Shown here piece after piece: positions 7,568 through 15,241 of a stretch of DNA of 64,000 bases (position 1 is its first letter; every line of letters starts with the position of its first letter). The translations under genes and the position numbers were made by a program. The notes under the pieces were generated by a model that was given only the letters and a program-made list of their open reading frames with translations, was not told where the DNA came from and made no database searches. Source of the DNA: JACVRW01 sp963734365 (GTDB lineage: Bacteria > Actinomycetota > Thermoleophilia > Solirubrobacterales > Thermoleophilaceae); the NCBI GenBank assembly GCA_963734365.1, contig CAVTGV010000010.1, forward strand, positions 372,001-436,000, in the 5' to 3' direction.

Positions 7568-8236
7568 CTAGGGCGAGACGATCGCGCGGACTGCGGCCTC
7601 GGTGTCGCTGAGATCCGCCAGCACGGCGTCGGGCTCCGCGGCCCGCAGCTCGTCGACATCCGAGAAGCCGGTGGCCACCGCCACCGCGCGCGCGCCGGCC
7701 TCGCGCGCGGCGCGCACGTCGAGCGGGGTGTCGCCGATCAGCACCGCCCCGGTGGGCTCGCCGTACTTGGCGGCCGCCCGCTCGCGGGCAATGGCCACCA
7801 GCTCGTAGCGCTCCTCGTGGGGGTCGGAGCCGTAGGCGCCGACCTCGAAGTCCAGCCACCGCTCGAGCCCGAACGCGCTGACCTTGAGCGCGGCGTTGGC
7901 CTCGATGTTGCCGGTGAGCAGGGAGTTGATCACGTCCTCGCGCGCGTGGAGCGCCGCCAACGTCTCGGGCACGCCCGGATAGGTCCGGCCCTCGGTGGCG
8001 ATCTCCTCCCGGCGGCCATCGAGCGCCGCCTCCAGCTCGGACAGCACCCGCGGGAGATGCTCGCGGTCGCCCTCCAGCATCGACAGCGCGATCTGGTGGT
8101 CGGTCCGTCCGGCGTAGGAGACGCGCTGGTCGAAGGGCCGGCCGATCACGACCTCGTAGGCCTGCTCGAACGCAAAGCGGCCGTGGCTGGCGGTGTGGAC
8201 GAGAGTCCCGTCGACGTCCCAGAGAACGAGCAGCAC
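7568..8236 (-). CDS. HAD-superfamily phosphatase (phosphoglycolate phosphatase-like)
   Basis: A 222-residue haloacid dehalogenase-type hydrolase. Motif I is 'LWDVDGTLV' at the N-terminus, motif II 'SLLTGN', and motif IV is 'GAVLIGDTPLDVRAAREAG'. A helical cap (about 15-95) marks it as subclass I, as in phosphoglycolate and beta-phosphoglucomutase-type phosphatases. The substrate is not determined. The GTG at 8236 places motif I five residues from the start, normal for the family. It is divergent from the coiled-coil protein at 8279 and convergent with the redoxin gene. Confidence 0.85.
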   Translation of the reverse strand: MLLVLWDVDGTLVHTASHGRFAFEQAYEVVIGRPFDQRVSYAGRTDHQIALSMLEGDREHLPRVLSELEAALDGRREEIATEGRTYPGVPETLAALHAREDVINSLLTGNIEANAALKVSAFGLERWLDFEVGAYGSDPHEERYELVAIARERAAAKYGEPTGAVLIGDTPLDVRAAREAGARAVAVATGFSDVDELRAAEPDAVLADLSDTEAAVRAIVSP

Positions 8237-8278
8237 GCCCGGGAGACTCGCAGATGCCCCTCGGGTACAACTCCGCAC

Positions 8279-8617
8279 ATGTTCGACGCTCTCTCCGTAC
8301 CGCCCCGCATGGTCATCCGGGCCCTCGACGACCTCCACACCGTGGCCGGATCGCTGCGCGAGCTGGCCGCCCCAGAGGGCGCGCTGTCCTCGCTCGCCCA
8401 GTCGGTTCGCGAGCTGCCGCGGGTGGAGGACGAGCTGTCGGCCTCGGTCGCGAGCTTGCGCGAGGAGGTGACCGGTCTGCGCGTCTGGCTCGAGCCGATG
8501 CACAAGGAGCTCACCGACCTGGACGACACAGCGGAGAACCTGGAGCGGGGCCTCGCGCAGGTCGACGAGTCGATCATCGCGCTGCAGACCCTGCTGAAGA
8601 AGCTGCCCGGGATCTAG
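8279..8617 (+). CDS. hypothetical coiled-coil protein
   Basis: A 112-residue protein, almost entirely helical, with heptad-like spacing of Leu and Val from about 18 to 110 ('LREEVTGLRVWLEPMHKELTDLDDTAENLERGLAQV' region). There is no signal peptide and no membrane segment. Similar actinobacterial proteins are annotated only as hypothetical. The ATG at 8279 is the first start after the divergent HAD gene. It ends head-on against the HAD-like gene, sharing CTAG at 8614-8617. Confidence 0.65.
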   Translation: MFDALSVPPRMVIRALDDLHTVAGSLRELAAPEGALSSLAQSVRELPRVEDELSASVASLREEVTGLRVWLEPMHKELTDLDDTAENLERGLAQVDESIIALQTLLKKLPGI

Positions 8618-9237
8618 GGCCGCTGCTGCCGGAGCTCCACGCCGAGCAGCTGCTCCAGGCGCGGCAGCGTGTCCTCGGCGCCGCGGTGCAGCACCGCCGT
8701 CATGCCCACCGCCTCGGCGCCCTCGCAGTTCTCACGCAGGTCGTCGACGAACACGCACTCGGGCGGCTCGAGTCCGATCCGTTCGCAGCCGAGCAGGTAG
8801 ATGCCGCGCTGGGGCTTGTGCATCCCCACCTCGGCCGAGATGACCACGCCGTCGAACAGGTCGGGGAAGGTCGAGCGGTCGTAGCGGTCGACGCCCATCG
8901 AGTTGGAGATGAGCCCGGTGCGGATGCCGTGGGCGCGGGCGCGCCGCAGCGCCGCGAGCATCGCGGTGTCCTCGTGCAGGTGGCTGAACATGCGGTCGAT
9001 CAGCCCGTCGTGGCGCTCGGTCGGCAGGCCGATCAGCCCACCCAGCCGCTGGCCGAACTCCTCCTCCGAGAGCTCGCCGGTCTCGAGCGCCCGTACGCCT
9101 CCCAACACTTCGGGACTTTCGCGAAAGGCCCGGCGGATCGTGTCGGGGGCGAGCCCCTCGTCCTCGCAGAACTCGCTGAACGCATCGAAGACGTTGCTGG
9201 TGAGCACGCCGCCGTAGTCGACCAGCAGGCCCCTCAT
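8614..9237 (-). CDS. HAD-like hydrolase of the ACAD10 N-terminal type
   Basis: A 207-residue HAD-IA protein. Motif I is 'LLVDYGGVLTSN', in which the second Asp of the usual DxD is Gly (D-Y-G-G-V-L). This form is typical of the HAD domain found at the N-terminus of human ACAD10 and related bacterial proteins. Motif II is 'GLISNS', Lys is in 'MHKPQRGIY', and motif IV is 'CVFVDDLREN'. It overlaps the APH-kinase gene by 4 bases, so the two are co-expressed. Phosphatase activity on a phosphorylated acyl-CoA intermediate is plausible by analogy but unproven. Confidence 0.8.
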   Translation of the reverse strand: MRGLLVDYGGVLTSNVFDAFSEFCEDEGLAPDTIRRAFRESPEVLGGVRALETGELSEEEFGQRLGGLIGLPTERHDGLIDRMFSHLHEDTAMLAALRRARAHGIRTGLISNSMGVDRYDRSTFPDLFDGVVISAEVGMHKPQRGIYLLGCERIGLEPPECVFVDDLRENCEGAEAVGMTAVLHRGAEDTLPRLEQLLGVELRQQRP

Positions 9238-10307
9238 CCCGCGTGGGCGACCTCGCGGGCCTTCTCGGCGAGTGCCGGCACGCCCTCGTCGAACAGCGCG
9301 AGGTACTGGTCGTCGGAGGCGCCCATCGAGAAGCGCTTGTAGTTGCCCTCCATGAACACCGCGGCCTTCCACAGAGCGAGCGCCTGGTACCAGTTGAGCG
9401 CCGACATCGAGCGGCCGCTGCGCTCCTCGTAGCGAGCGATCAGCTCCTCGCGGGTGACGAACCCTTCGCGGCGGGTGGCCAGGCTGAGGCTGCCGAGGCC
9501 GATGCCCTCGGGGTCCCCGGCCTGAGCCCAGGTGACCGTGAAGTAGCCGAGGTCCGCCAGCGGGTCCCCGATCGTGGACAACTCCCAGTCGAAGATCGCG
9601 ACGACCCGCGCGGGCGCGTCCTCGGCCACCATCACGTTGCCGAGCCGGTAGTCGCCGTGCACGATGGTGGACGCGGGCGAGTCGGGCAGGTTCGCCGCCA
9701 GCCAGTCGCGCACCTCCTCCACCACGGGCAGCTCACGCGTCTTGTTGTGCTCCCATAGTCCGCTGAAGCGACGCACCTGGCGCTCGAGGTAGCCGGTGGG
9801 CTTGCCGTAGCCCTCGAGCCCGCAGGCACGCCAGTCCACGGCGTGGATCTCCACCAAGCGGTCGACCAGCTCGTCGCAGAGGCGCCCGCGCTCGGCCGGG
9901 TTGTCGAGCGGCTCCGGCATGTCGGAGGTGATCACCGAGCCCAGCACCTCCTCCATCACGTAGAAGGGCACGCCCAGCACCGAGTCGTCTTCGCAGCTGG
10001 CGAGCACCACGGGCACCCGCACCGGAGTCGGCTCGAGAGCCCGCAGCAGGCGGGCCTCGCGCAGCACGTCGTGGGCGGACGGCGGCAGCGGCGGGCGCGG
10101 GGGCCGCCGCAGCACCACGCGTGCGTTCTCGCGACGGACCAGGAAGGTGACGTTCGAGTGCCCCTCGCCGATGCGCTCGACCTCGGCGCGACCCCAGCCG
10201 ATGCCCTGCTGGTCGAGGTAGGCCTCGAGCGGCTCGCGCACCACGAGTGGAGGAAGCTCCAGCGCCGCCGCGTCGCGCGGCGTGTCGACCACATCGGGCG
10301 AGGCCAT
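9234..10307 (-). CDS. APH-family kinase, ACAD10/11-like
   Basis: Aminoglycoside-phosphotransferase-fold kinase of 357 residues. The catalytic loop is 'IVHGDYRLGNVMV' and the Mg-binding segment is 'FDWELSTIGDPLADLGYF'; the latter closely matches the APH domain of ACAD10/ACAD11 rather than antibiotic-resistance enzymes. In that family the kinase phosphorylates 4-hydroxyacyl-CoA so that it can be dehydrated (established for bacterial LvaA and the human ACAD11 pathway). The partner HAD gene overlaps its 3' end. No acyl-CoA dehydrogenase gene is in the window. The ATG at 10307 is the only reasonable start. Confidence 0.85.
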   Translation of the reverse strand: MASPDVVDTPRDAAALELPPLVVREPLEAYLDQQGIGWGRAEVERIGEGHSNVTFLVRRENARVVLRRPPRPPLPPSAHDVLREARLLRALEPTPVRVPVVLASCEDDSVLGVPFYVMEEVLGSVITSDMPEPLDNPAERGRLCDELVDRLVEIHAVDWRACGLEGYGKPTGYLERQVRRFSGLWEHNKTRELPVVEEVRDWLAANLPDSPASTIVHGDYRLGNVMVAEDAPARVVAIFDWELSTIGDPLADLGYFTVTWAQAGDPEGIGLGSLSLATRREGFVTREELIARYEERSGRSMSALNWYQALALWKAAVFMEGNYKRFSMGASDDQYLALFDEGVPALAEKAREVAHAG

Positions 10308-10380
10308 TGCGCGCTGATCCTAGTTCGGGCGGCCACAGCGGCGCATCGAACCGCAGTCGGCCGTGTTTAGAGTGCCGCCC

Positions 10381-10986
10381 ATGCGTCCTCACCGGCTCCT
10401 GCTTCCGTTCGCCCTGCTCGCCCCGCTCGCGCTGGCCTCTCCGGCCGTCGCGGCCGATCAGGCCATCGACGTGACCTCCGACTTCACGTTCGCCCCGGAC
10501 GAGGTGGATCTCGACGTGGGCGACACGGTGACCTGGAGCTTCTCGGACCCCGGTCACACGACCAAGAGCAACTCCGGGCAGGCCGAGTCCTGGAACTCTG
10601 GTCCCGAGCTGGCAACGCTGGGCGAGACCTACACGCACACCTTCAACCAGCCCGGCCGCTTCTCCTACTACTGCGAACCGCACAAGAGCTTCATGAAGGG
10701 CGCCGTCGTGGTGGGCACCGACAAGTACCGCAAGTCCCAGACGAAGTTCAAGCAGGTGCGCCGCGCCGGGAAGGTCACGTTCAGCTTCAAGCTGGTGGAG
10801 GCCGCGAAGGTTGTGGCCTCGCTCAAGGGGCCGAACAAGAAGAAGGCCACCAGCAAGCGGCTCAAGCCCGGACGCCACTCGCTCGCGGTACGGGGGTTGA
10901 AGGACGGCCGCTACAAGGGCACCGTGAGCTTCACGGACGACTTCGGCAAGGTGTCGAAGGTCAGGGTCTCCGTCAAGGTTTCCTGA
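10381..10986 (+). CDS. secreted cupredoxin-domain protein
   Basis: A 201-residue exported protein. A Sec signal peptide (about 1-24, 'LLLPFALLAPLALASPAVAA') is followed by a plastocyanin/azurin-like domain (about 25-118). Type 1 copper ligands are visible: His in 'SDPGHTTKS', then Cys, His and Met in 'YYCEPHKSFMKG'. A Lys-rich beta domain (about 120-201, 'KFKQVRRAGKVTFSFKL') follows. It probably carries electrons or binds copper outside the membrane. The ATG at 10381 starts the signal peptide exactly. It is divergent from the APH-kinase gene. Confidence 0.85.
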   Translation: MRPHRLLLPFALLAPLALASPAVAADQAIDVTSDFTFAPDEVDLDVGDTVTWSFSDPGHTTKSNSGQAESWNSGPELATLGETYTHTFNQPGRFSYYCEPHKSFMKGAVVVGTDKYRKSQTKFKQVRRAGKVTFSFKLVEAAKVVASLKGPNKKKATSKRLKPGRHSLAVRGLKDGRYKGTVSFTDDFGKVSKVRVSVKVS

Positions 10987-11009
10987 CCCTGATCCCGCTT
11001 ACAGCGACG

Positions 11010-11028
11010 GCCGAGGCACACCCTCGGC
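11010..11028 (+). terminator. hairpin after cupredoxin gene
   Basis: A 7-bp stem (GCCGAGG/CCTCGGC) with loop CACAC, 23 bases past the cupredoxin stop and just before the MFS gene. There is no T tract, so it may instead be an RNA structure in the MFS leader. Confidence 0.4.
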
Positions 11029-11045
11029 TGTGAAACCCTGGACGC

Positions 11046-12266
11046 GTGCTTCGCGTCCTGCGCCATCGCGACTTCGGGCTGCTCTGGCTGGGCCAGGCGG
11101 TGTCGCTCATCGGCGACGGCATCTACCTGGTCGCGATCGCCTGGCTCGTGCTCGACCTCTCCAACGAGCCGAGTGCCCTGGCCCTCGTCGGCCTGGCCTG
11201 GACCTTCCCGCAGGTGGCCGCGCTGCTCCTGGCCGGCGTGCTCAGCGACCGCTTCGAGCGGCGGCGGCTGCTCGTGATCGCCGACCTCATGCGCTGCGCG
11301 GCGATCGCGACGATCGCCGTGCTCACGCTCACCGACGTGATCGAGCTCTGGCACGTGATCGTGCTCGTGGTGTTCTACGGGTTTGGCGATGCGCTCTTCC
11401 AGCCCGCGTTCTCGGCGATCGTGCCGGACGTGGTCCCGCGCGAGGAGCTGCTGCAGGCCAACGCCGTACGCGAGCTGATGGAGCCGCTCGGCCTGCGCTT
11501 CGCCGGGCCGGCACTGGGAGGGCTCCTGATCGCGGTGGTTGGGGTCGGCACCGCGTTCGTGGTCGATGCGGCCACGTTCACCGCCTCGGCGGTGGCGGTC
11601 TCGCTGATGTCGCGCCAGCCGCCGGTGCGCGAGGAGCACGGCTCGATCCGGCGTGACCTGGCCGAGGCCTTCGCCTACGTGCGCGCTCACGCCTGGCTGT
11701 GGGGGACGCTCGCCGGGGCGGCCGTATTCCTGCTCCTCACCTACGGGCCGATGGAGGTGCTGCTGCCCTACATCATCAAGAACGAGCTGGACGGCGGCGC
11801 CGCCACCTATGGCACGGTGCTGGCGGCCGGAGGACTCGGCTCGATCGCTGCCGCCCTGATCGTCAGCCGCACCGGATTCCCGCGCAAGCACGTCACGTTC
11901 ATGTGGTCCGCCTGGGGGGTGGGCGTGAGCTTCGAGATCGGGCTCGCCTTCGCCGGGGCGCCCTGGCAGATGTGCGTCCTGGCCTTCTTCGCCTTCGGCC
12001 TCTCCACCACCGGGATGCTCGTCTGGGCCCAGCTGATGTACACGCTGGTGCCGCAGGAGATGCTCGGCCGGGTCTCGAGCCTCGACTGGTTCGTGTCGAT
12101 CGGGCTCACGCCGCTGTCCTTCGCGCTCACCGGCCCGGTGGCCGCCTGGCTGGGGGCCCGCACCACGCTGGCGGGGGCCGGCGTGCTCGGGTTCCTCACC
12201 ATCGGGTTCCTCTTCATACCCGGCGTGCGCGACCCCGAGCGACAGCCGCGCGCGGCCGAGGTCTAG
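11046..12266 (+). CDS. MFS transporter, EntS/MFS_3-like exporter
   Basis: Major facilitator of 406 residues with about 12 transmembrane helices. The N-terminus 'VLRHRDFGLLWLGQAVSLIGDG' and the loop 'AGVLSDRFERRRLLVIADL' (motif A between TM2 and TM3) are typical of the EntS/MefA-like exporter group (MFS_3). It probably exports a small hydrophobic compound, siderophore or drug by proton antiport in the cytoplasmic membrane; the substrate is unknown. It begins at GTG 11046. It is convergent with the RpiB gene and both stop codons sit in one CTAG at 12263-12266. Confidence 0.88.
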   Translation: MLRVLRHRDFGLLWLGQAVSLIGDGIYLVAIAWLVLDLSNEPSALALVGLAWTFPQVAALLLAGVLSDRFERRRLLVIADLMRCAAIATIAVLTLTDVIELWHVIVLVVFYGFGDALFQPAFSAIVPDVVPREELLQANAVRELMEPLGLRFAGPALGGLLIAVVGVGTAFVVDAATFTASAVAVSLMSRQPPVREEHGSIRRDLAEAFAYVRAHAWLWGTLAGAAVFLLLTYGPMEVLLPYIIKNELDGGAATYGTVLAAGGLGSIAAALIVSRTGFPRKHVTFMWSAWGVGVSFEIGLAFAGAPWQMCVLAFFAFGLSTTGMLVWAQLMYTLVPQEMLGRVSSLDWFVSIGLTPLSFALTGPVAAWLGARTTLAGAGVLGFLTIGFLFIPGVRDPERQPRAAEV

Positions 12267-12700
12267 CCCATCTCGTCGACGTGGCGCACGTTGGCGAGGT
12301 CGCCGGCTTCGTCGCTGGGCTGTCCGGCGAACCAGCCGTCGAGGATCTCGGCGAGCAGCGCCTCGGTCGTCGTCCGCAGGGAGAGGGCCAGCACGTTCGC
12401 GTCGTTCCAGCGGCGGGCGCCGCGGGCCGTCTCGGCGTCGGCGCAGAGGGCGGCGCGGATGCCCGGCACCTTGTTCGCCGCGATCGAGGCGCCCGTGCCG
12501 GTCCAGCAGCACACGATGCCCTGGTCGGCGCGTCCCTCCGCCACGTCGCGGGCCGCGGCCTCGCTGGCCCAGGCCCAGTCGTCGCGCTCCTCGTCGCTGA
12601 GCGCGCCGTGCACGACCGCCTCGTGCCCGCGGCTGCGCAGCTCGGCGGCCACGGCCTCGGCCACGCCGGTGCGCTCGTCGGCAGCCACCGCGAAAACCAT
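12263..12700 (-). CDS. RpiB/LacAB-family sugar-phosphate isomerase
   Basis: A 145-residue protein of the ribose-5-phosphate isomerase B family, which interconverts aldose and ketose phosphates. The hallmark 'GTGASIAANKVPGIRAAL' and 'ARGARRWNDANVLALS' are present. The segment before them reads 'VCCWTGTGASI', which is one residue longer than the usual 'LCGTGIGMSI', so specificity may differ from true RpiB. It starts at ATG 12700, 26 bases from the divergent glycosylase gene. It is cytosolic. Family is firm; the exact substrate is not. Confidence 0.82.
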   Translation of the reverse strand: MVFAVAADERTGVAEAVAAELRSRGHEAVVHGALSDEERDDWAWASEAAARDVAEGRADQGIVCCWTGTGASIAANKVPGIRAALCADAETARGARRWNDANVLALSLRTTTEALLAEILDGWFAGQPSDEAGDLANVRHVDEMG

Positions 12701-12726
12701 GGGACGCAGCGTAGCCTTGGATGTGC

Positions 12727-13575
12727 ATGCCCGAGTTGCCCGAAGTGGAGATCACCGCCCGCCGCCTCACGCGCGGGATAGCCGGTGTGCGCGTCGAGTC
12801 GGCGCTGGCACCCGGCCTCAACGCGCTCAAGACCTTCGATCCGCCGCTGGACGAGCTGGTGGGACGCGAGCTGGACGGCGTCCGGCGAATCGGCAAGATG
12901 CTGGCGGTGGAGGCGGGCGACTTGACCCTGCTCATCCACCTCATGTCCGCCGGCAGGCTGCAGCTCTTCGACTCCCGCGCCTCGTTGCGCGACCGTGCCT
13001 CGCGCGTGCTCGTCCGCCTCGAGGACGGACGCGAGCTGCGACTGCGCGAGTTCGGCACCAAGCAGCGAGCCTGGGCCAAGCTGCTGCATGACGGCGACGT
13101 GGCGGCCGACCCCGCAGTGGACGGGCTCGGCCCGGACGCGCTGCCGGCGCCGCCGCCCGGCGAGTTCGCCTCGCTGCTCGACCAGCCGCGCCACCTGCAC
13201 CCGCTGCTGCGCGACCAGCGCACCATTGCGGGCATCGGCCGCTCCTGGGTCGACGAGCTGCTCTGGACCGCTCGCCTCTCCCCCTTCCAGAAGGGCTCGG
13301 ACCTCGACTCGGACGAGCTCGACGCCCTGCGCGAGGCCTGCGACGACGTTCTGGGCGCCGCCATCTCCCACTACGAGGAGGTGATCGGCGACAGCGTGCC
13401 GGACAAGCTGCCGATGCCGCTCCAGGTACACCGCCGGGCCGGCGAGGACTGCCCGCGGTGCGGCACGCGCATCGAGGCGATCCACTTCAAGGACTACGTG
13501 ATGTGCTACTGCCCGGAGGAGCAGACCGACGGACGGGTGCTCAAGGACCGGCGGCTCTCGCGGCTGCTCAAGTAG
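12727..13575 (+). CDS. Fpg/Nei-family DNA glycosylase with altered zinc finger
   Basis: DNA glycosylase/AP lyase of 282 residues that would remove oxidised bases such as 8-oxoguanine. The start must be ATG 12727 rather than 12721, because the chemistry needs Pro as the first residue after Met removal ('MPELPEVEIT', Pro2, Glu3). The beta-hairpin Lys is in 'RRIGKMLAVEAG'. The C-terminal zinc finger starts normally with 'CPRCGTRIE', but the second pair reads 'CYCPEEQ', where C-x2-C is expected, so the fourth ligand position is Glu and an extra Cys lies two residues upstream. It is followed 11 bases later by a peroxiredoxin gene, a sensible oxidative-stress pairing. Confidence 0.87.
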   Translation: MPELPEVEITARRLTRGIAGVRVESALAPGLNALKTFDPPLDELVGRELDGVRRIGKMLAVEAGDLTLLIHLMSAGRLQLFDSRASLRDRASRVLVRLEDGRELRLREFGTKQRAWAKLLHDGDVAADPAVDGLGPDALPAPPPGEFASLLDQPRHLHPLLRDQRTIAGIGRSWVDELLWTARLSPFQKGSDLDSDELDALREACDDVLGAAISHYEEVIGDSVPDKLPMPLQVHRRAGEDCPRCGTRIEAIHFKDYVMCYCPEEQTDGRVLKDRRLSRLLK

Positions 13576-13586
13576 GAGGGATTCCC

Positions 13587-14045
13587 ATTAACGAAGGCGA
13601 CAGCGCACCGGACTTCGAGCTGCCCGACCAGGACGGGGAGACCGTCAGGCTGTCCGATCTGCGCGGGCAGCGCGTGGTTGTTTACTTCTATCCCAAGGCC
13701 GACACCCCGGGCTGCACCACGCAGGCCTGCGGGGTCCGCGACCACCTACCCGCCTACGAGGGCGCCGGTGCCGTGGTGATGGGGATCTCGCCCGACCCGG
13801 TGAAGAAGGTCAAGAGCTTCCACGACAAGCAGGGGCTCAACTTCACCCTGCTCGCCGACGAGGACCACGCGGTGGCCGAGACCTACGGCGTGTGGGTGGA
13901 GAAGTCGATGTACGGCCGCACCTATTGGGGTAACGAGCGGACCACGTTCGTGATCGACGGCGACGGGGTGATTCGTCAGGTTCTGCGCAAGGTCAAGCCC
14001 AAGGAGCACGACGAGCGCGTGCTGGAGGCCCTCAGCCGACCGTGA
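13587..14045 (+). CDS. bcp: Bcp/PrxQ-type thioredoxin-dependent peroxiredoxin, apparent ATT start
   Basis: Peroxiredoxin of about 152 residues that would reduce hydroperoxides using thioredoxin. 'EGDSAPDFELPDQDGETVRL' is the standard N-terminus, 'YPKADTPGCTTQACGVRD' holds the peroxidatic Cys and, five residues on, the resolving Cys of the PrxQ/Bcp type, and 'FVIDGDGVIRQV' is the usual C-terminal strand. No ATG, GTG or TTG lies in frame near the N-terminus. An AGGAGG at 13574-13579 is followed 7 bases later by ATT at 13587, which would give 'MNEGDSAPDF'. The alternative is ATT 13581 (M-P-I-N-E). The 3' end overlaps the convergent lipoprotein gene by 14 bases. Confidence 0.85.
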   Translation: MNEGDSAPDFELPDQDGETVRLSDLRGQRVVVYFYPKADTPGCTTQACGVRDHLPAYEGAGAVVMGISPDPVKKVKSFHDKQGLNFTLLADEDHAVAETYGVWVEKSMYGRTYWGNERTTFVIDGDGVIRQVLRKVKPKEHDERVLEALSRP

Positions 14046-14493
14046 GGGTGCCCTCCATGCCCGCATCCTTGTGGCCGTCCACGGGGCAGTAGTACTCGTA
14101 CTTGCCGGCCTTCAGGTCGACCGTCACCTGCGACACGCCGCCCTTGGTCACGGTGTCGCCCTCGGCCTCCACGCCCTTTCCCTCCACCTCGATCGCGTGG
14201 GGGACGCTCGAGGGGTTGTCGAGCACGATCTTCGTCTTCCCGGGCCCCGACTTCAGCGTGGTCTTGTCGAACTTGAGCGCGCCGGAGGGATTGGCCGTGA
14301 GCTTGAGAGTGGCGCCGGCCCCGCCGCCGCCGCTCGAGGCTTCCTTCTCGGTCTTGTCGCCGCCGTAGGCGCTCCCGCCCCCGCCGCCGGAGCTCGCGGA
14401 GTCGCTGCTGTCGTCATCGTCCCCTCCGCAGCCCACGACGAGTAGGGCGCAGGCCGCGAACAGGGCCGCCAGGTATTTGCTGCGTGAGCGCAT
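14032..14493 (-). CDS. cupredoxin-like lipoprotein
   Basis: A 153-residue exported lipoprotein. The signal peptide ends in the lipobox 'LLVVGC', followed by a Gly/Ser/Asp-rich linker (about 22-60) and a cupredoxin domain. His in 'VPHAIEVEG', and Cys, His and Met in 'YYCPVDGHKDAGM', form a type 1 copper site. The ATG at 14493 is chosen because GGAGG ends 5 bases before it; ATG 14505 would put that GGAGG inside the gene. It is the third gene of the sigma/anti-sigma operon and also has its own candidate promoter with the same ECF motif as the sigma gene. Confidence 0.83.
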   Translation of the reverse strand: MRSRSKYLAALFAACALLVVGCGGDDDDSSDSASSGGGGGSAYGGDKTEKEASSGGGGAGATLKLTANPSGALKFDKTTLKSGPGKTKIVLDNPSSVPHAIEVEGKGVEAEGDTVTKGGVSQVTVDLKAGKYEYYCPVDGHKDAGMEGTLTVG

Positions 14494-14521
14494 CGAGTCC
14501 TCCATTGACGTGTGCGGCGGT

Positions 14522-14547
14522 GTACGCGCCCCGCGCGAGCCCGGTTC
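14522..14547 (-). promoter_or_regulatory. candidate ECF-type promoter P2 for the cupredoxin lipoprotein
   Basis: On the minus strand GAACCG (plus 14542-14547), 14 bases, then GCGTAC (14522-14527). The -35-like GAACC and -10-like CGTAC are 16 bases apart, as in ECF promoters, and the -10 ends 29 bases before the lipoprotein ATG at 14493. The same arrangement precedes the sigma gene. Confidence 0.45.
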
Positions 14548-15241
14548 AGTACACGAGCTTGCCCTGCAGCACGCTCACGCCGCGCTCCCCTTCGGGAGCG
14601 TTCGCTGCCCGGCGGGTGATCACGATCCGGTGGTAGTCCCCGGGCCGGACCGCCGCCGTGAGGCTGGCGGCGGCACTCCCGTCGCGGGCGGCCTTGAAGG
14701 TGCCGCCGCTGACCCAGCGGCCGTCCGTGGCGATGCACCACAGCTCGTAGACCGCGCCACGACCTTGGAGACGTCGGGCCTCCAGCTGCACGGCCGTGCC
14801 GGCCGGCGTGGCGCTGACCCGGGCGCTGCCCGCGGCCGTCCCGCCGCCCTCGAGCCGGGCGCGCGCATAGGCGCTCTCGTCGTCGCCGCCCAGCGCCAGC
14901 ACCAAGGCCAGCGTTACCAGCACCAGCGCGACCAGCGCGGCCGCCGCGGCCAGGATCCGCCGGCGAACAGGGCTGTGCAGCGGGCGCACCGATGCCGCCC
15001 TGCGCTCGCGCACGTAGCGGTCGAGCACGAGCTCCTCGAGCTCGGGGGACAGCTCGGGCGGAGGCACGTCGGCCGGCTCGACGCGATCGAGGAGCGCAGG
15101 CAGGCCGATCAGCTCGCGCTCCTCGCGAGCACAGCGGGGACAGGACTCGATGTGGAGGCGCATCTCGGCCATCTCCGCCGGCTCGAGCGCCCCGAGCACG
15201 TAGCCGCCGAGCAGCTCTCCGTGGGTCTGGCAGCCGCTCAC
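14546..15241 (-). CDS. anti-sigma factor, zinc-binding ZAS plus RskA-type domain
   Basis: Membrane anti-sigma factor of 231 residues. The N-terminal cytosolic domain has the ZAS motif H-x3-C-x2-C ('HIESCPRC', about 30-37). One transmembrane helix follows (about 95-117, 'ILAAAAALVALVLVTLALVL'). The outer domain (about 120-231, 'VYELWCIATDGRWVSGGTFKA') is of the anti-sigma-K (RskA) type. It would hold the ECF sigma factor inactive until an envelope signal triggers proteolysis. Its start overlaps the sigma gene stop by 4 bases. The -35 of promoter P2 overlaps its stop codon. Confidence 0.88.
   Translation of the reverse strand: MSGCQTHGELLGGYVLGALEPAEMAEMRLHIESCPRCAREERELIGLPALLDRVEPADVPPPELSPELEELVLDRYVRERRAASVRPLHSPVRRRILAAAAALVALVLVTLALVLALGGDDESAYARARLEGGGTAAGSARVSATPAGTAVQLEARRLQGRGAVYELWCIATDGRWVSGGTFKAARDGSAAASLTAAVRPGDYHRIVITRRAANAPEGERGVSVLQGKLVY

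Noticed and set aside
10348..10380. Third ECF promoter (GAACCG at 10348) before the secreted cupredoxin gene
   Set aside because: The bases at the matching distance read TAGAGT, not GCGTA, so the -10 box does not fit the pair at 14522 and 15796.
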